64,000 bases of DNA from Pohlia nutans. Its lineage: Eukaryota; Streptophyta; Bryopsida; Bryales; Mniaceae. The notes under the pieces were generated by a model, which saw nothing but the letters and a program-made list of their open reading frames with translations, did not search any database and was not told where the DNA came from. Both the position numbers and the translations under genes were made by a program. Of this stretch, positions 11,957-23,954 are shown one piece after another. The stretch is taken from assembly GCA_022496805.1 (NCBI GenBank), contig CM040094.1:2813501-2877500 (forward strand), read 5' to 3'. Within the stretch, counting starts at the first letter, position 1. Each line of letters begins with the position of its first letter.

Positions 11957-12835
11957 GTTCTTCTAGAGCTTAGAGAACACTTTCACACCAGCTCACGTTT
12001 CAGAACTCGTCCAGCAGTAGTAGAAGAAGAAAATAAAATAAAATTGCAGAGCAACTTGTCCATCGAAATTCTCAAGAATCATATACTTCACCACTTGTAA
12101 AAACTGCTTCCACTGTTGTCTTTTAACACTCAATGTTGTGATGCTCAATGTTGCACTAGAAACGCATTCTCGTTGATGTACTAATTTAACCCTTCAACAA
12201 GCTAACGAAAGATCACCGAAAATTTCAAAGCGCATAAAGAGCGGCAATTGAGAGACTTCCCACTCCTGCCTCATTTACGTCAACCTCTGAATAGGACAAG
12301 GATCCTGTTTAATTCCGTATCGGGTTACAAACTGTCAGAATTCGCCAAGTTTCTCGCCACCAAACCCTAAAAGAACAGAAATCTTCAGCGTGTAAAGCGT
12401 GTACGGCTTATAAACTTCCAATACCTTCTACTTCGATCAGAAGCTAACCGATATAACTTTTTTGTGCAAACACGTATAGCTAACACACCAGTATTATGCA
12501 TTGCAAAACATTGATCAATTCGTGCGTTTCTGCAAACAATTTGGATCAGAGGATGTAGAAAAACCACTAACCCGCAAATGACCAGTCCAACACACCGAGT
12601 AAAAGTTACAAGACTTTATTCAATGAGCAAACAAAGAAAAGAAAAAAATGGCGTTGAAATTGAGATTGAGGTCAAGCTTAAAACCCTGACCTGCAAGCTG
12701 ATTAAAACCCCAACCTGCCTCTTGCACTTCCAGAATGTCACAGATCAGCATCGAGGTGGAGTCGATCCACCACAGCTGCTTACGTCTCCGCCATCGCCTT
12801 CACGACGATTGTGAACTCCAGGCTCTTCTTCCTCA
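11957..12835. other. Upstream region of the F-box gene
   Basis: The promoter of the minus-strand F-box gene should lie here, but I could not assign a TATA box. Short plus-strand ORFs (11900-12100, 12578-12814) have no family signature and the first overlaps the F-box 5-prime end. Confidence 0.35.
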
Positions 12836-15261
12836 GTTGGGGGGACCGCACAGGGAGCCTACTTCAGTTGAGTTGAACTTAGCCAATTGAGATCAATTGA
12901 ACTATTCAGGCCGCACAGGGAGTTCAGTTCAACCTCTATATGCCCAGAGTTTTCAAATTCAGCAATTTTGCAAAAATGCATTATAAAATGCAACCGAGAG
13001 GGATATTTTGAACTTGATATATGAATAAAAGTTGTACATTATGAATTTTGAATTCTATCCACACGGTTAGATCTATGATTGCCAATACCAATAATTTTGT
13101 ATAGAATTTGAAACGTGAAATTCAAAATTATTTTGTAAATCAATTATGAATAAGATATTGACAATCTACGGGTGAATTTTTTTGTGATTGGTTGAAATGC
13201 AATAGTCTAAGTGTAGTGATTTTTGGAGATTCTTTGGTTGCTTAATTTTATGAGTTAACTTTCTTTTAGAGCACTTTTACACTGAAATTTTTAAAATTTT
13301 GGGTGAATCGCTACAACATGAAATGAGGCATAAAAATTTCACAAATCATCCCCTTTCTAATCGGATTACATATGCATGAAGCTAACTTTCCATAGAATCC
13401 ACAGTAAAAATTCCACACTGCAAAAAGTGTATGACAGATGAGAAATTATGAATGAAATGTGTACATCGTCCAAAAAATGGACTTGGGGCAGTGAGGGGTT
13501 AATCAATTCAGTTGAATTTTTTCAACCTGAGTTTGAATGTTTTTCAACTATAGGTCGCACGTGAAAACCAATTGAAAATAAAGAGATACATGAGAAATCT
13601 TAATCCATCATTGCACCTTTAAACCTTTTATTCATAAAAATCATTCAATTGCAATTATTAGTTAGTGTATGAACCTATGCCATCTTACTTTTTAGTTTGC
13701 ACTTAATTGAAAAAATTATTTGAATGCCATATTCAAATAAATAAGAATGCATTGTTATAATTTGGCATATAACATATTATTTAGGAATGTAATGATAAGT
13801 TTTAAAATGAATTAGATTGATTCAGAAAAAATTACAATATTTTGATACAAACTAACCTCTTTTGTTACAAACTTGATTATTTAAAAGTATTAGATTATTT
13901 TTTATAAAATAGATTATCAAGAAACTAATTGGATTATTTATACAAAATTGGATTATTGAGAGATAAATTATGTTATTCTATATATAATTATATATATTTA
14001 AAAATATATGTGATTTCTTAAAAGTTCTCATGAATAAGGGAAAATGGTAACCCATAAAATTGAGAGTCAAAATTGAACTTAGACATGTCTCAAAACATAG
14101 TTTATAAACCAATAAGCTATAAATTAGTATTCTAAATTGTTCTTTTTGCTTCGAATCCGGAAAATAAGACATTTTGGATTTGATAGCAAAGAAATGAAAA
14201 GGAATATCAAAATTGTTCAATTTTCTCGCTCAATAGTATTTTGGACGGAGTATTATAGCATTCTCATGAATTTGTCATCAAATTCATCTAAATTGAAATA
14301 TGTAATTTCTAGCACACATTAAATGAGTTAAAAATTGACAGTGTTTCAGTCAGACGTTTGTTTTTAATACCTTTAGCGGGCTTCGACCCATTAATTCAAA
14401 CTAATCAATTCGTCTTCTAAATTAAAAATTCAAAGAAGTCGCAATCCACTCCATATTCATGCAAGGGAGGTGAAGAACAGAAATTTATACAACTAGTACG
14501 GAGACTAGTACATGTAAATGTTGGTTGATGATGGGTACATTCAATTTAGGCGGCTCCACCTTAGTTACCATTTTATTTTTAGCTAGAAAAATATAACTAG
14601 AAAACGAAATTATTTTAGAAATAGTTAAATTTGAATCCCAAAACTCATTCCCTTATTGCCAAAATACTCATCCATGTTGACATATTTTCGTCCATTTTCA
14701 TTCAAATATTAAGCAAATTTTCATTCAATCATGACAACTTCATCGAAAATCTACATGAATATGCTACACTCCTTGTTTGTTTAGTTTGTACCACATGTTT
14801 GAAAAGAATGTTTATATATATATACACTTAAAATTTGCAAAACAATACCTGCACCTTACTACATTATGCACCACAAAAACTTCATTTTGTAGCCACAATA
14901 GTTGCAGCAGTTATTGCGCAATTATTTCAAATTCAAAAATAACGTTATTCAAAAAGGGAGGGGAGGGACTGGTGGCGCACGTAAAGTATTTTCCAGCAGC
15001 AGGAGAGAAGTCGTTAAACAATTTTCTATAAGCACGAGAGAAGACTTCATTCAACGGTGAGGGATTCACCGTTGAGTTTTGTAGTGTAGTTTTCAATTAT
15101 GGTGTGGGGGACCACAATAGAGAATTTTTTTCTCTTGGAGGGACCATAGTTGAGTGTTTTTCTCCCAGTTCAACTCAGTCTCCCAATGTGACCTCCAATC
15201 GAAATCAATCTCAACCGGGAAGGACCTCAAAATTCAACGGAACATTCCTGTGCGGCCCTCC
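12836..15261. mobile_element. Candidate 2.4-kb element bounded by CCGCACAGG inverted ends
   Basis: The left end has GGGGGGACCGCACAGGGAG and the right end, read on the other strand, has GGAGGGCCGCACAGGAA, giving a shared GG-CCGCACAGG core. CCGCACAGGGAG recurs at about 12911, inside the left end. The interior is very AT-rich with no transposase ORF and carries a family A MITE at 12932-13498. I could not define a target duplication, so the element is tentative. Confidence 0.35.
12932..13498 (+). mobile_element. TTAA-type MITE, family A, 567 bp
   Basis: The sequence parallels 26180-27293 throughout, for example GCATTATAAAATGCAA, GAATAAAAGTTGTACATTATGA and TGTAGTGATTTTTGGAGA. The right side has TTAA (13499-13502); the left side has TTCA (12928-12931), probably a mutated duplication. 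The length agrees with the other full copies to within a few bases. Confidence 0.75.
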
Positions 15262-15499
15262 ATGTCATCATTCAGTTTCTGTGCGAACTTTAAAGTAAAC
15301 GTAAAAGCATTGTCAATTTCTCTTACTTTTTGCGTTACCATTCTCATTCATCGATGCCGTCACCACGGCAACGTACCAGCTATCATTCGTCCACCAACCA
15401 AATGACACTTGGATGAATATTTGTAAGATGAACGTTAAGGATGAACTGTTCGTAAGCTGCCGTTTATTTCCAGCCGTTTATTGCCGGGTTTGAGTGGAC

Positions 15500-16100
15500 C
15501 CCGCCGCCCCAGCCTGCCATGTCAGACTGGCTCGCTATAACTTTAAAGTAAACGAGAAAGTAATCCAGCTTTTCCCGATTCAACTACTTTTCCCGATATT
15601 TTTACTAGTCACTGTTCATCAAACAAGAAGATGAAAAGTGGATGGTTAATTTTTGGATGAAAGTACGAATGATAACTGGTAACCTGCCCTGAACCGGGTG
15701 ACTTGTTTCGCCGGGCCGGGTTCTAAGCGACCCAACCCGGCCCAGCATGTTCAACGGCTTATGGATGAGCACGACACGACGCGGGCCAGGCTGACACACT
15801 GGGCTTCGCACGCTTTTATCGCACCTGCAATTGCTCCCGTTTGTTCCCTTGAATCGTGGATCGGTCCCCATCGCATTGCATCCACCGCGGTACTGCCTCC
15901 CATGCTTTATGTTCAGATCTGAGAACCGGCCGATTCGACTCAGAATCGGTCGTTTGCGCAGAATATTCTCGGATTGTTCGTTGCAGCTGCTTCGAGTTGC
16001 TCTTTCACTTTTTGATGGCAGCCGGAAACACTATAAAGCCATCAGCTAGTCCCTGCTCATTTCACATTGTGCTTATCTGTATCACTGAGCATTTGTCGCA
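15500..16100 (+). promoter_or_regulatory. GC-rich promoter region of the first small plastid-protein gene, TATA box at 16031
   Basis: A GC-rich block with ACCCGGCCC and CGGGCCGGGT motifs (about 15700-15760) lies in otherwise AT-rich DNA and resembles the block upstream of the paralogue (21390-21480). CTATAAAG at 16031-16038 is a good plant TATA box, about 420 bp before the chosen start. A 5-prime leader intron is likely between about 16181 (G/GTATGTG) and 16389 (GTGTGCAG). Confidence 0.5.
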
Positions 16101-16454
16101 TTTCTAAACGACAGTTCGTCAGCGTGCTCTGTTTTCTCAGAGTTCACAAGGTTCAAGGATGTTGAGAATTTTGCGATCGGTATGTGTACGCAATGTTTTT
16201 GATGAGTAGCTGTTTATTTGACGTTTTTTTTTGAAGATGATTTTTTAATTTTGATGAGATCATACAACTGCTTGTGTATTTTCGGTTGAATTAGTAATTT
16301 TGTTCATAATCTTGAACTCTTACGAGCATATTCTCTGGTGAAAGTATCTGCTTTGTTTTCCTGATTATGTGCATGGGCGTGGTGTGCAGGTATCTGTGCG
16401 GCGAATTTCTGAGTGACGAGTGCACTTTTGAGTTGTATGCTCTCCCTCGACGCC

Positions 16455-16904
16455 ATGGCTACTCTGTTGATCGCTACGCCTTTTGTGCACTCTAACGCTT
16501 TGAGGAGTCGCGCTATGGTCGCCGGGTTCGAAGGTCAGAAGACGTCACGAGTGGCGTGGCGAGCGGCCTCTGTTTCAGCAGCTGGTGAAGGACATAGAGT
16601 TGATGCCCGGGATGAACTCACTGTTCTCCAATCTCTAAGCAGTCCACTCCTGAATCTTTCGCCCGCAGACTTGATCGCCGCATTTTTCGAGGAAGAGGTA
16701 CACGAAGAATCGCAGCAGGCGAGCGTGCCTCAGCAATTGGAACCAGTTGCGGAGGCAACCAAGCCGGTGCGTCGCCGAACGGAGCGGGTGATCTTCACAG
16801 AAGAGAAAGCTCGACGCTTGAGGAAGGAGAATCGCGCCACGACAACGTTTCACGACAAGTGGTACCATTCCGCCATCGCCAGCAAGCTAGCTACTCCCGA
16901 GTAG
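16455..16904 (+). CDS. Small conserved protein with probable chloroplast transit peptide, copy 1
   Basis: I do not recognise the function. The protein (149 residues from this start) is the paralogue of the one encoded at 22645-23097. The first 45 residues are rich in A, S, R and hydroxylated residues, lack acidic residues early, and end in a VSAAGE-like site, which suggests a chloroplast transit peptide. A variable acidic middle follows, then a conserved block: LLNLSPADLIAAF, RRRTERVIFTEEKARRLRKE and NRATTTFHDKWYHSAIASKLA at the C terminus. There are no membrane segments. I chose ATG 16455 because it aligns with the start of the paralogue and has a GCCATGG context; an in-frame ATG at 16437 would add six residues. 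The conserved tail holds the likely functional surface. Confidence 0.7.
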   Translation: MATLLIATPFVHSNALRSRAMVAGFEGQKTSRVAWRAASVSAAGEGHRVDARDELTVLQSLSSPLLNLSPADLIAAFFEEEVHEESQQASVPQQLEPVAEATKPVRRRTERVIFTEEKARRLRKENRATTTFHDKWYHSAIASKLATPE

Positions 16905-17602
16905 ATATGCAATGCTCAAGTTCAGTTTGTATATACATTCTTTCAGAGTTGGATCTTATATCCAGTGACAAGTTGGCGGATCGTCGACAGTTACTGTATA
17001 CCTGCATTTTTTTGAGCAAACAAGAATTTGTCGCTCACTGAATTAGAAGCACAGACTGAGGATTTACAATATCCATGTTACAGAAATACATTGAGTAGTG
17101 TTGGTGTCAAGATCAACAATTCATTAGAGGGTCAAACTTTGAAGACCTCATCAAAAAGAACTGAAATTGTATAGAATGATTCGTAGGACGGTGCACAAAT
17201 CGACTTCAATAGGATCTTCAAGTCGGCAGACATCATAGTGTCTAGAGACACTATGGGCTAATTTCCCATTGAATACAAACATTTTGCTTCTACTTGTTAT
17301 TTTCCCTTCTGATGGACTGTGATGTGATCGTCTTAATTAATGAAGTTAGGAACACTTATTGACGCTGTCTGCGTATTTGGAAGTTCGCAGACGATTCTCT
17401 TTTGCAGATATTATTTAAAAAGTTTCCTTGGAAAAGGGAAAAACAACCGGCTATAAGCACCCTTGATTTTTTCCTATGGTAAAAGGGAAGGGACGTAGGG
17501 GGAGTAAGCTTCTCAGACAAATCTCAATACAGTCCTCTTTTTTCTTTTTTTCTTATTTCTTTTAATTTTTTTCTCCTTTCGGCACAATTGGATGCTTCGT
17601 TC
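16905..17602. other. Intergenic DNA after the first plastid-protein gene
   Basis: This holds the presumed 3-prime untranslated region, then AT-rich sequence with no gene seen. A C/T-rich stretch lies at about 17530-17580. Confidence 0.35.
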
Positions 17603-17606
17603 TTAA

Positions 17607-17828
17607 CCCTTAAAGGTCCAGATTGGCCATTCCGGCCAATGTACACGACCGTATTTCATTGTATTTGGAATGGTTCTACACCTCCTATGAGTATTGTATC
17701 AAAAGTAAAATTAAAATTCATGTCTACATGGTCTTAAAAGCTATTGGGATCTCAATTTGGAACTTTCTACTCATAACAAATGTTAAATATACGGCAACGT
17801 ATCTACTATTCCCTAAACCCTTCAAGGG
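17607..17828. mobile_element. TTAA-type MITE, 222 bp, TIR CCCTTAAAGG
   Basis: TTAA lies at 17603-17606 and 17829-17832. The ends are CCCTTAAAGG and, on the other strand, CCCTTGAAGG (9 of 10). A short near-palindrome, ATTGGCCATTCCGGCCAAT, lies just inside the left end. The 69-codon ORF spanning it is not a gene. Confidence 0.7.
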
Positions 17829-18034
17829 TTAAGTAAATCATTAATCAAACAGCGGTAAGGTAGAAGCACGCTGTCACCACCGTTGCCCAAATAACCCCCA
17901 CCAGAGACTACTCTCGAAGCCATCCTTCCCTCAACCCAAAACCACCAAAGGTTCACTCTTCACAAGTCCGGACTCTAAATCCCCTCAACGTTAAACGCCG
18001 CCCTATTTTGTGCATGTAGGGGGCCATCTTTAAA

Positions 18035-18190
18035 AAATAACCTCCTCTTTCAAGGGTTACAAATTCTTGAGGGGGTCCAATTTAAGTCTACAGGCTCCAA
18101 ATTTGCAAAACAAATTACCAAAAGAAGACCCTAGGGTGCTCTAAATGGAAATTTCAGAAAATGGGGCTCATGGGTGAATAGTGCTTGCAT
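18035..18190 (+). repeat. Dispersed repeat, copy 2
   Basis: Second copy of the repeat described at 9085-9245; it ends at the same GTGAATAGTGCTTGCATT boundary. The flanking sequences differ, which supports independent copies rather than one large duplication. Confidence 0.6.
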
Positions 18191-19279
18191 TAAGTCACAA
18201 AAATATTCACAATCTTTTGGAAAATTATCTTCCTATAAAGGAAAAATATTTTTCTATTCATGGTTGATCCAAAAATAGTTGCATTAACCTAAGTTGGTAG
18301 TAATAGATGCTTCTACGTCATGAGTCTTTACTTCATTGCATAACCTCCCATGTGGCATGGTATTAAGTGTACAATATTCTACAGTGTACCTTTTTTACAG
18401 TCTTATTATGAAAAGACTCTTTACTCCTATGAGCATCTTGACTGTATTGCACTAAATGTGTATGATGTTGGTGTCATGGTGTGTATTTGGGGAAGGCATT
18501 AGCAAGGCTACTCCTCTTTCCAACCCAAACGTAGTCAGCAACATCATCAATGACATATTCTACATGTCCCATATGGCCATCTAACATAATGATTCGCCAC
18601 GTCATCCTATCCCACCCACACATTGAATTTGCTAGCTCTCTATATTGGATGCTTCCTCCACAAAAGGAAGAAAATCTAGAGCGATAAAAGGGTGTGGAGT
18701 AGATGCCATTCTCATAAGCAAGGCCAACATTTTGAAGGCATTGCTAGAGAAAAGAACGCTAGCATGGCCACGGTGGAAGTGCCCAGGAGCAAGAGAAGTG
18801 CTAAGTCCCATTGGCACGGCTAATCCAAGTTGTGGTGGCGATGCTTTAACAACTCAATGACCCATGAACTAAAGTTTGAAATATGCGTTTTATGACTCCA
18901 TTCACGTGGGTTTTAAACTTTCATCACTCTTCTTTCAAAAAGAAATATAGCAACTCATCCCCACTTGTTGAAAAGAATTCAATCATCAAACATACATAAC
19001 ATTCTTGAGCTACTTTGACTTGGTTCCTTTTCTACATTCCACAAAAAAATATTCATCTGGAAATTCAAAATAATACTATATTGATCACTGAGGCATCATT
19101 TCTATTGTTGAAATGATGCCTCCATAGTAGCACTTTACAAAAGGGAATGCAATTGAAAACATGTGATTTTATTTTTATGAAAGAAGTTTCACTGCAAAAA
19201 GAGGACCAATACATGCCGATGTAACCGCAACCAAAATATATTATGGAGGGCAATCTGTGAATTCAGTAATACTCTAAGA
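18191..19279. other. Intergenic DNA, no gene recognised
   Basis: Short overlapping ORFs on both strands at 18632-18860 share no motif with known families. I see no splice pattern or repeat structure here. Confidence 0.35.
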
Positions 19280-19408
19280 GCTTCCCTTTACATTAGAGGC
19301 GAGAAATCGTGAAGAGAGAACTTTCAGCCAATGGGAGGCTTAGAAACCAAGAAAACCAATTTCTCATTGGCCGAAATATCTCTCCTCACAACTTCTCGCC
19401 CCTAATAG
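19280..19408. mobile_element. Short relative of the 9269-9629 MITE
   Basis: Left sequence TTTACATTAGAGGCGAGAAATCG and the inverted right sequence with GGGGCGAGAAGT match the subterminal region of the element at 9269-9629; both have TTTCAGCCAATGGGA inside. The copy is internally deleted and its right tip has diverged. It can fold back on itself. Confidence 0.55.
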
Positions 19409-20069
19409 ACATGTTTTCAGTATGGCCCGTATGTTTTCAGTATGGCCCGTGTGTGATAAAAGTGTGTACTGTACGTAGGGGCTGCTGGAGATACACAAGA
19501 ATAATACCTTGCACTTTGTGAAATAGAGGTCACGGGAATGGCAGGGAGTCACCAAAGCAAAGCGCGTTGAAAAGTGCCTTCAACAGAACACTTTGATATT
19601 TGCAGGTTGATCACAGTCCTTGAAGAGGTGAGGTGATCTGCGGTGCTTCTGTCTTCTGCAAACAAACAAACAAAAGAAGGACATGATCACAGACATCAAT
19701 CACGGTGCCTGCTGAAGTGCTCATGGAATGGCAATAAACTCTTGTCCTCACACGTGGTGGGTTAAGCTTGCAGTCTAAATGTTATGCCTTGGGAGTAAAT
19801 ATTTCCTAGAAGTTACGCACTTGGCACTTGTTTTATTTTATTTTTTATGTCACGCCCTTGGCAACCAATGTACAGCAGCTCTAAGAACGTGACATGTGGT
19901 GATTCTCCAATCACATGTTTACACAACATCCAATATTCTATGCAACATATAGAATGTGATATAAAAGAGTGATTTAAAAAAAGTACAAAGTGAAGAGTGT
20001 TTACATTTTAACCATCACGAAAGTAATTTTTGAGTAATAACATGTGTACATCCATAACAAGTTGTTTAA

Positions 20070-20429
20070 TCCTTTAGTGTTCAAGTCATCACTTTGTGGT
20101 CTTTGATGTGTTGAAAACGCAAATAACAGTTGATTCATAGTTCACTTTCATTTTCTTAAATTTAACCCAAATTCAATTTAACTTTGAAGTCACACCCTCC
20201 AAAATCTCACTTTCGAGTGTGCATAATACGATTCAAAAGATATACTATGATCTTCCAATCCCACTAGCGAATGATTCTCTAATTTTGACAAAATGTCTTC
20301 ACTCCAACTGAGAATACAATTGTATGGTTACTTTCTAATTTAATCCATTCTATTTATGATAGTATCAATCATAGTGGAAAAATCCAATGAAATGAGTGAA
20401 CCCAACTATACATTCTGAACAATAAAGGG
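20070..20429. mobile_element. TTAA-type MITE, 360 bp, TIR YCCTTTAKTGTTCA
   Basis: TTAA lies at 20066-20069 and 20430-20433. The left end is TCCTTTAGTGTTCA and the right end, read on the other strand, is CCCTTTATTGTTCA (12 of 14). The interior is AT-rich with no ORF of note. Confidence 0.7.
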
Positions 20430-20433
20430 TTAA

Positions 20434-21380
20434 GTGAGCGATTCACAAAAACCGTACATATAATAAAAATTCATGACTTTTCATTTTTTTGAAAGGGTGT
20501 ACAGTTATCCCAGGTGGACTGTGAGCTACGTCTCAGCAAACTTCTGGAATTGTGATGACTGATGTTTGCATTGAATAAGTCATGGTCAGTTCATTCAATC
20601 AAATCTCAATCGCTGATCAGAAATTTAGAATTGCGTGATTTAAGCAGAATTCTGGCACAGATATTGATGAAGAGCTTGTTGTGAGTCCTTTCGTGAAGCC
20701 AAAGATGTTGGACACTTGTAACTTACCCAAAGAACGGTGCTTGATAAGTGGGTTAGAGCATGGCTACCCATGTCCTTACTAGAGGTTCTCACACTCAAGA
20801 TGTAGATGAAAAGTGTAAAGGGCTCTTCAAAAATGCTTCTTGACTCTCAATCCTAGTGTGTCAAGAAATGGCCCTTCAAATCACTATTGAATTGACTATA
20901 TTCCCACACTCTACTTGTGATTGGCTCATTGACTAAATAATGTGTACTTTTGATGTGTGATGAGTGTGCAAGGGTGGGGGAGTGTTAAGTGCAAGGGCTC
21001 TTCAAATGTAAATGAATAATTTCATTGAGCTTGAGCATGCATAGGTGTGAATGTTCTCATGTGCCATCTTTACGGGTTACTCTACCATTCAGGTTTAAAT
21101 GTTTTAATAATCAAGTTTAATATTTTATTTTTATTTTTCAAGATATTTAATAAATTATAATGCTTATTGTCCTGTATCGACAATGATGTGGGACCTTGCC
21201 AATGAAGACTCCTAATGTATTCAGATTCCAACAAAACGAATCCAAGTTATTTCTCTCTCTCCGTTTGTTTAGTTAATAAATTAACTGCAGGTGTACGATT
21301 CCATTCAGGGATGTACACCTTGGGCACATTTAGACGGTGAAAGGACAACCAAACTTATGACGGGTTCAGGTGCTCGAAAC
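20434..21380. other. Intergenic DNA, no gene recognised
   Basis: AGGGCTCTTCAAA occurs near 20830 and again near 20995 as a direct repeat. No ORF or recognised element is present. Confidence 0.35.
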
Positions 21381-21389
21381 GCGGTCAAC

Positions 21390-21840
21390 GGGGCCTTATC
21401 TAAACCGGGCCGGGTGGACCGGACCCGGCACGACCCGGGCCCGCGCCACCGATCCCGGGCGGCCAACGGTACTCTGCGGTGACCGGCGTCACGGGGCGGC
21501 ACTCTGCCGATCACTACAGACCTTCGATTGTCCGAGGAGAGCTCCGTCCGATCAGTTGTTGCGCCGATTTCGCCACGATTCGGCTTTCGGTACTGAGAGC
21601 GTTCAGTGTTGTGCTTCTCCTTTTCACGCGCCGTTCAGTGATGTAAAATTCGTACCAATTGCTCCTGAACCGGCCATTTTTACACCCTGGAATATACTCG
21701 GGTGCTCTTTTGTTTGCGGTTTCGTGTTTCTTGTGTTGCTGATTGTGCTTTTTGAACCGCGTGCTTGAAAACGTGCTGCGTCCACGGCGAGCGGGCCCCG
21801 GCACTCACTCTGCGCCTGTAAGAACCGTATAAGTGGCTCG
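21390..21840 (+). promoter_or_regulatory. GC-rich promoter region of the second plastid-protein gene
   Basis: A strongly GC-rich block with CCGGGCCGGGTGGACCGG and GACCCGGGCCCGCG (about 21403-21450) resembles the block upstream of the paralogue. GTATAAG at 21827-21833 is a possible weak TATA box, directly before the duplicated leader. ORFs across this block on both strands reflect its GC content. Confidence 0.4.
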
Positions 21841-21847
21841 TGCAGCA

Positions 21848-22460
21848 GGTTCGAAATTCTGCATGCCTCGTTGTGCTGATTTTGAGAAATTTGAAGCCGG
21901 CAGACGTTTCGTTTCCCTGACTCGGCGAAGATCGAATTGATCCTAGGTGAGCATTAAAGGTTTTTGTGAGAGGAAGCTGTCGTCAGGTTTTGCGTAATTG
22001 TAGGAAGCAAGTTGCAGTTAATTTGAGTAGAGTCGTACTGCCTGTTCCCGTGCCTGGTAAGCATGGATATGAGCTAATGATAGCCTTTGTTATCTTTTCT
22101 CTCTTATTCATAGGCAGTTTCGAAATTCTGCATGTACAGTTTGGTGTGAGTTCTGCTGATTACCGTATGAGAGTTTGAAGCCGGCAAGCATTTCATTTCG
22201 CTGACTCGGAAGCAGAGTGAAATTTTTGATCCTAGGAGGTGAGCATTGCTGCAGATCGATGCGTGGTTTAGAGGTTTTTGTGACGATCGAGTTGTGCAGG
22301 GGAAGTCATCAGGTTTTTGCGTAATTTTAGGAAGCCAGTTGCAGTTAATTTTCAGTGGAGTCGCAGTGCGCTGTACATGCAAGTACATGTGTCTGTTCCG
22401 AGTATGTTAAGTCTGGATATGAGCTAATTATATCCATCGTTATCCTTTGTCCGTTGTGCA
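21848..22460 (+). repeat. Tandem duplication of the 5-prime leader of the second plastid-protein gene
   Basis: Segment 21848-22112 is repeated, diverged, as 22114-22460. Both begin TTCGAAATTCTGCATG, then share TTTGAAGCCGGCA, TGATCCTAGG, GGTTTTTGTGA, AGTTGCAGTTAATTT and GGATATGAGCTAAT in the same order. Each copy carries potential splice donors (GTGAGCATT, GTAAGCATG or its mutated form), so the transcript may be alternatively spliced in its leader. The second copy ends in GTTGTGCAG, a good 3-prime splice site. Confidence 0.7.
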
Positions 22461-22644
22461 GTTGTCCCGGTCTCCCGGACATACTCAATTTGGTTGCATG
22501 TCCTGTGCGATCAAAGCATGTTCTCGCAAGGTGTTTAATTAGATCAAGTGCAGGGCTGATAGGTGGATTTTCGATTTGTTTTTTCACAGTTCTCCATTGT
22601 GTTTCGGCTTTTGCAGATTTTTTTCGTGAAATCGACTTGAGAAT

Positions 22645-23097
22645 ATGGCGACTCTGCAGATCGCTACAGTCTTCGTGGAATCGAACGCGGTGAGGAAGCG
22701 GGCGTCGATTGGTGGCGTGCGAGGGTTCCATGTGCGGAGGACGTTACGAGTGTCGTGTCAACAGGGCTCTGTCGAATGGCAAAGAAGTGGTAGCGAGAGC
22801 GACGGGGACCAGGAGGCCGTCAACATTCTCCAGTCTTCCCGAAATCCGCTTCTCAACCTCCCACGAGAAGACTTGATCGCTGCTCTCGCTGAAAAAGAAA
22901 ATCACGGCGCGGATGAGAGCGTTGTGGCTCCAGGAGTTAACTCGGAAGGATCTGGAGCGCGTCGCCGATTGGAGCGGGTGATCTTCACCGCGGAGAAAGC
23001 TCGACTCCTCAGGAAGGAGAACCGCGCCACGAAAACCTTCCACGACAGGTGGTACCACTCCGCCATCGCCAGCAAGTTGGCCATGCCGGAGGACTGA
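22645..23097 (+). CDS. Small conserved protein with probable chloroplast transit peptide, copy 2
   Basis: This 150-residue protein is the tandem paralogue of the one at 16455-16904; the genes are about 6.2 kb apart on the same strand. The N terminus (MATLQIATVFVESNAVRKRA) is basic and hydroxyl-rich and runs to RTLRVSCQQGS, a typical transit-peptide cleavage context. The middle is acidic and differs from the first copy. The conserved blocks are NPLLNLPREDLIAAL, RRRLERVIFTAEKARLLRKE and NRATKTFHDRWYHSAIASKLA. The function is not recognised; a soluble stromal or thylakoid-associated protein is the best guess from composition. The start is fixed by the match to the paralogue and by an in-frame stop upstream. 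The coding region is clearly more GC-rich than its flanks. Confidence 0.75.
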   Translation: MATLQIATVFVESNAVRKRASIGGVRGFHVRRTLRVSCQQGSVEWQRSGSESDGDQEAVNILQSSRNPLLNLPREDLIAALAEKENHGADESVVAPGVNSEGSGARRRLERVIFTAEKARLLRKENRATKTFHDRWYHSAIASKLAMPED

Positions 23098-23950
23098 ACT
23101 CCTAATCGTTCCAAGTAGAAATAGTCTGTACATACAATTTTTGGGACTACGATCCTGCGATCCTGCGATCAAGTATATACCTCTGGGATGATTCTATCGA
23201 TACGGAATATTCAGTGCACAGACCAACTCCGAGCAGACAGAAAATTGCTGCCCGTGAAGTTCTGAAATGTAGAGGTCAAATATCAGCTATAGCTATAGCC
23301 TGGATTCTTAGCAATGAAGTGTAATTACTACAATCCAAGGACATTCTACCCGCATGTGCGTAGGGACAGATGACATAATTTCGTGTTTCTGGAAGCAGAT
23401 TGTCCCAGTAGGCCAGTACCCCTGGTGCAATCTGCGCAGACTAAATAACGTCTAGGAGCAGACATCAAATCATGTAAATAGGAAATCGAAGCCGCTGTTT
23501 TTTTGCTCCATGAAAATCTATATATCAACTATCGTTACTTTACATGCGTCATACTCACCTATTCTTCCTTGTCGTAATCTGAGCTCCCTCGCTTGGTCTT
23601 TGTTTTCTTTGTTTGATGTGTGGTGCAGAAGCGAAAGTAACCGGAACTTAGAGACAACTGATTTCTCTTGGCAGGTACGTCAATTTTGCAAACATCTTAC
23701 CTTTCGTTATACTCAAAATGGGGGGGCTGATATGCGTATTCAAACTTTGGGTTCTTCCTTCTCGCTGCCATTTGTTACTCTGTGCAGGAAATATGCATCT
23801 GATTGACATGCATGTTCAATTTACATGCATCGATTCTCCGCTTGATTCTGGTGAGCTCAGATTTTAGTACGTGTACTAAAGAAAGAGTTTCATGAACATC
23901 TGAAGTGGGAAGTGCCCACTAATGAAGTGAGTGGGCTTATTGATTGCCAA
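23098..23950. other. Downstream region of the second plastid-protein gene
   Basis: Presumed 3-prime untranslated region followed by sequence with no recognised gene. Short ORFs at 23346-23806 have no motif. Confidence 0.35.
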
Positions 23951-23954
23951 TTCT

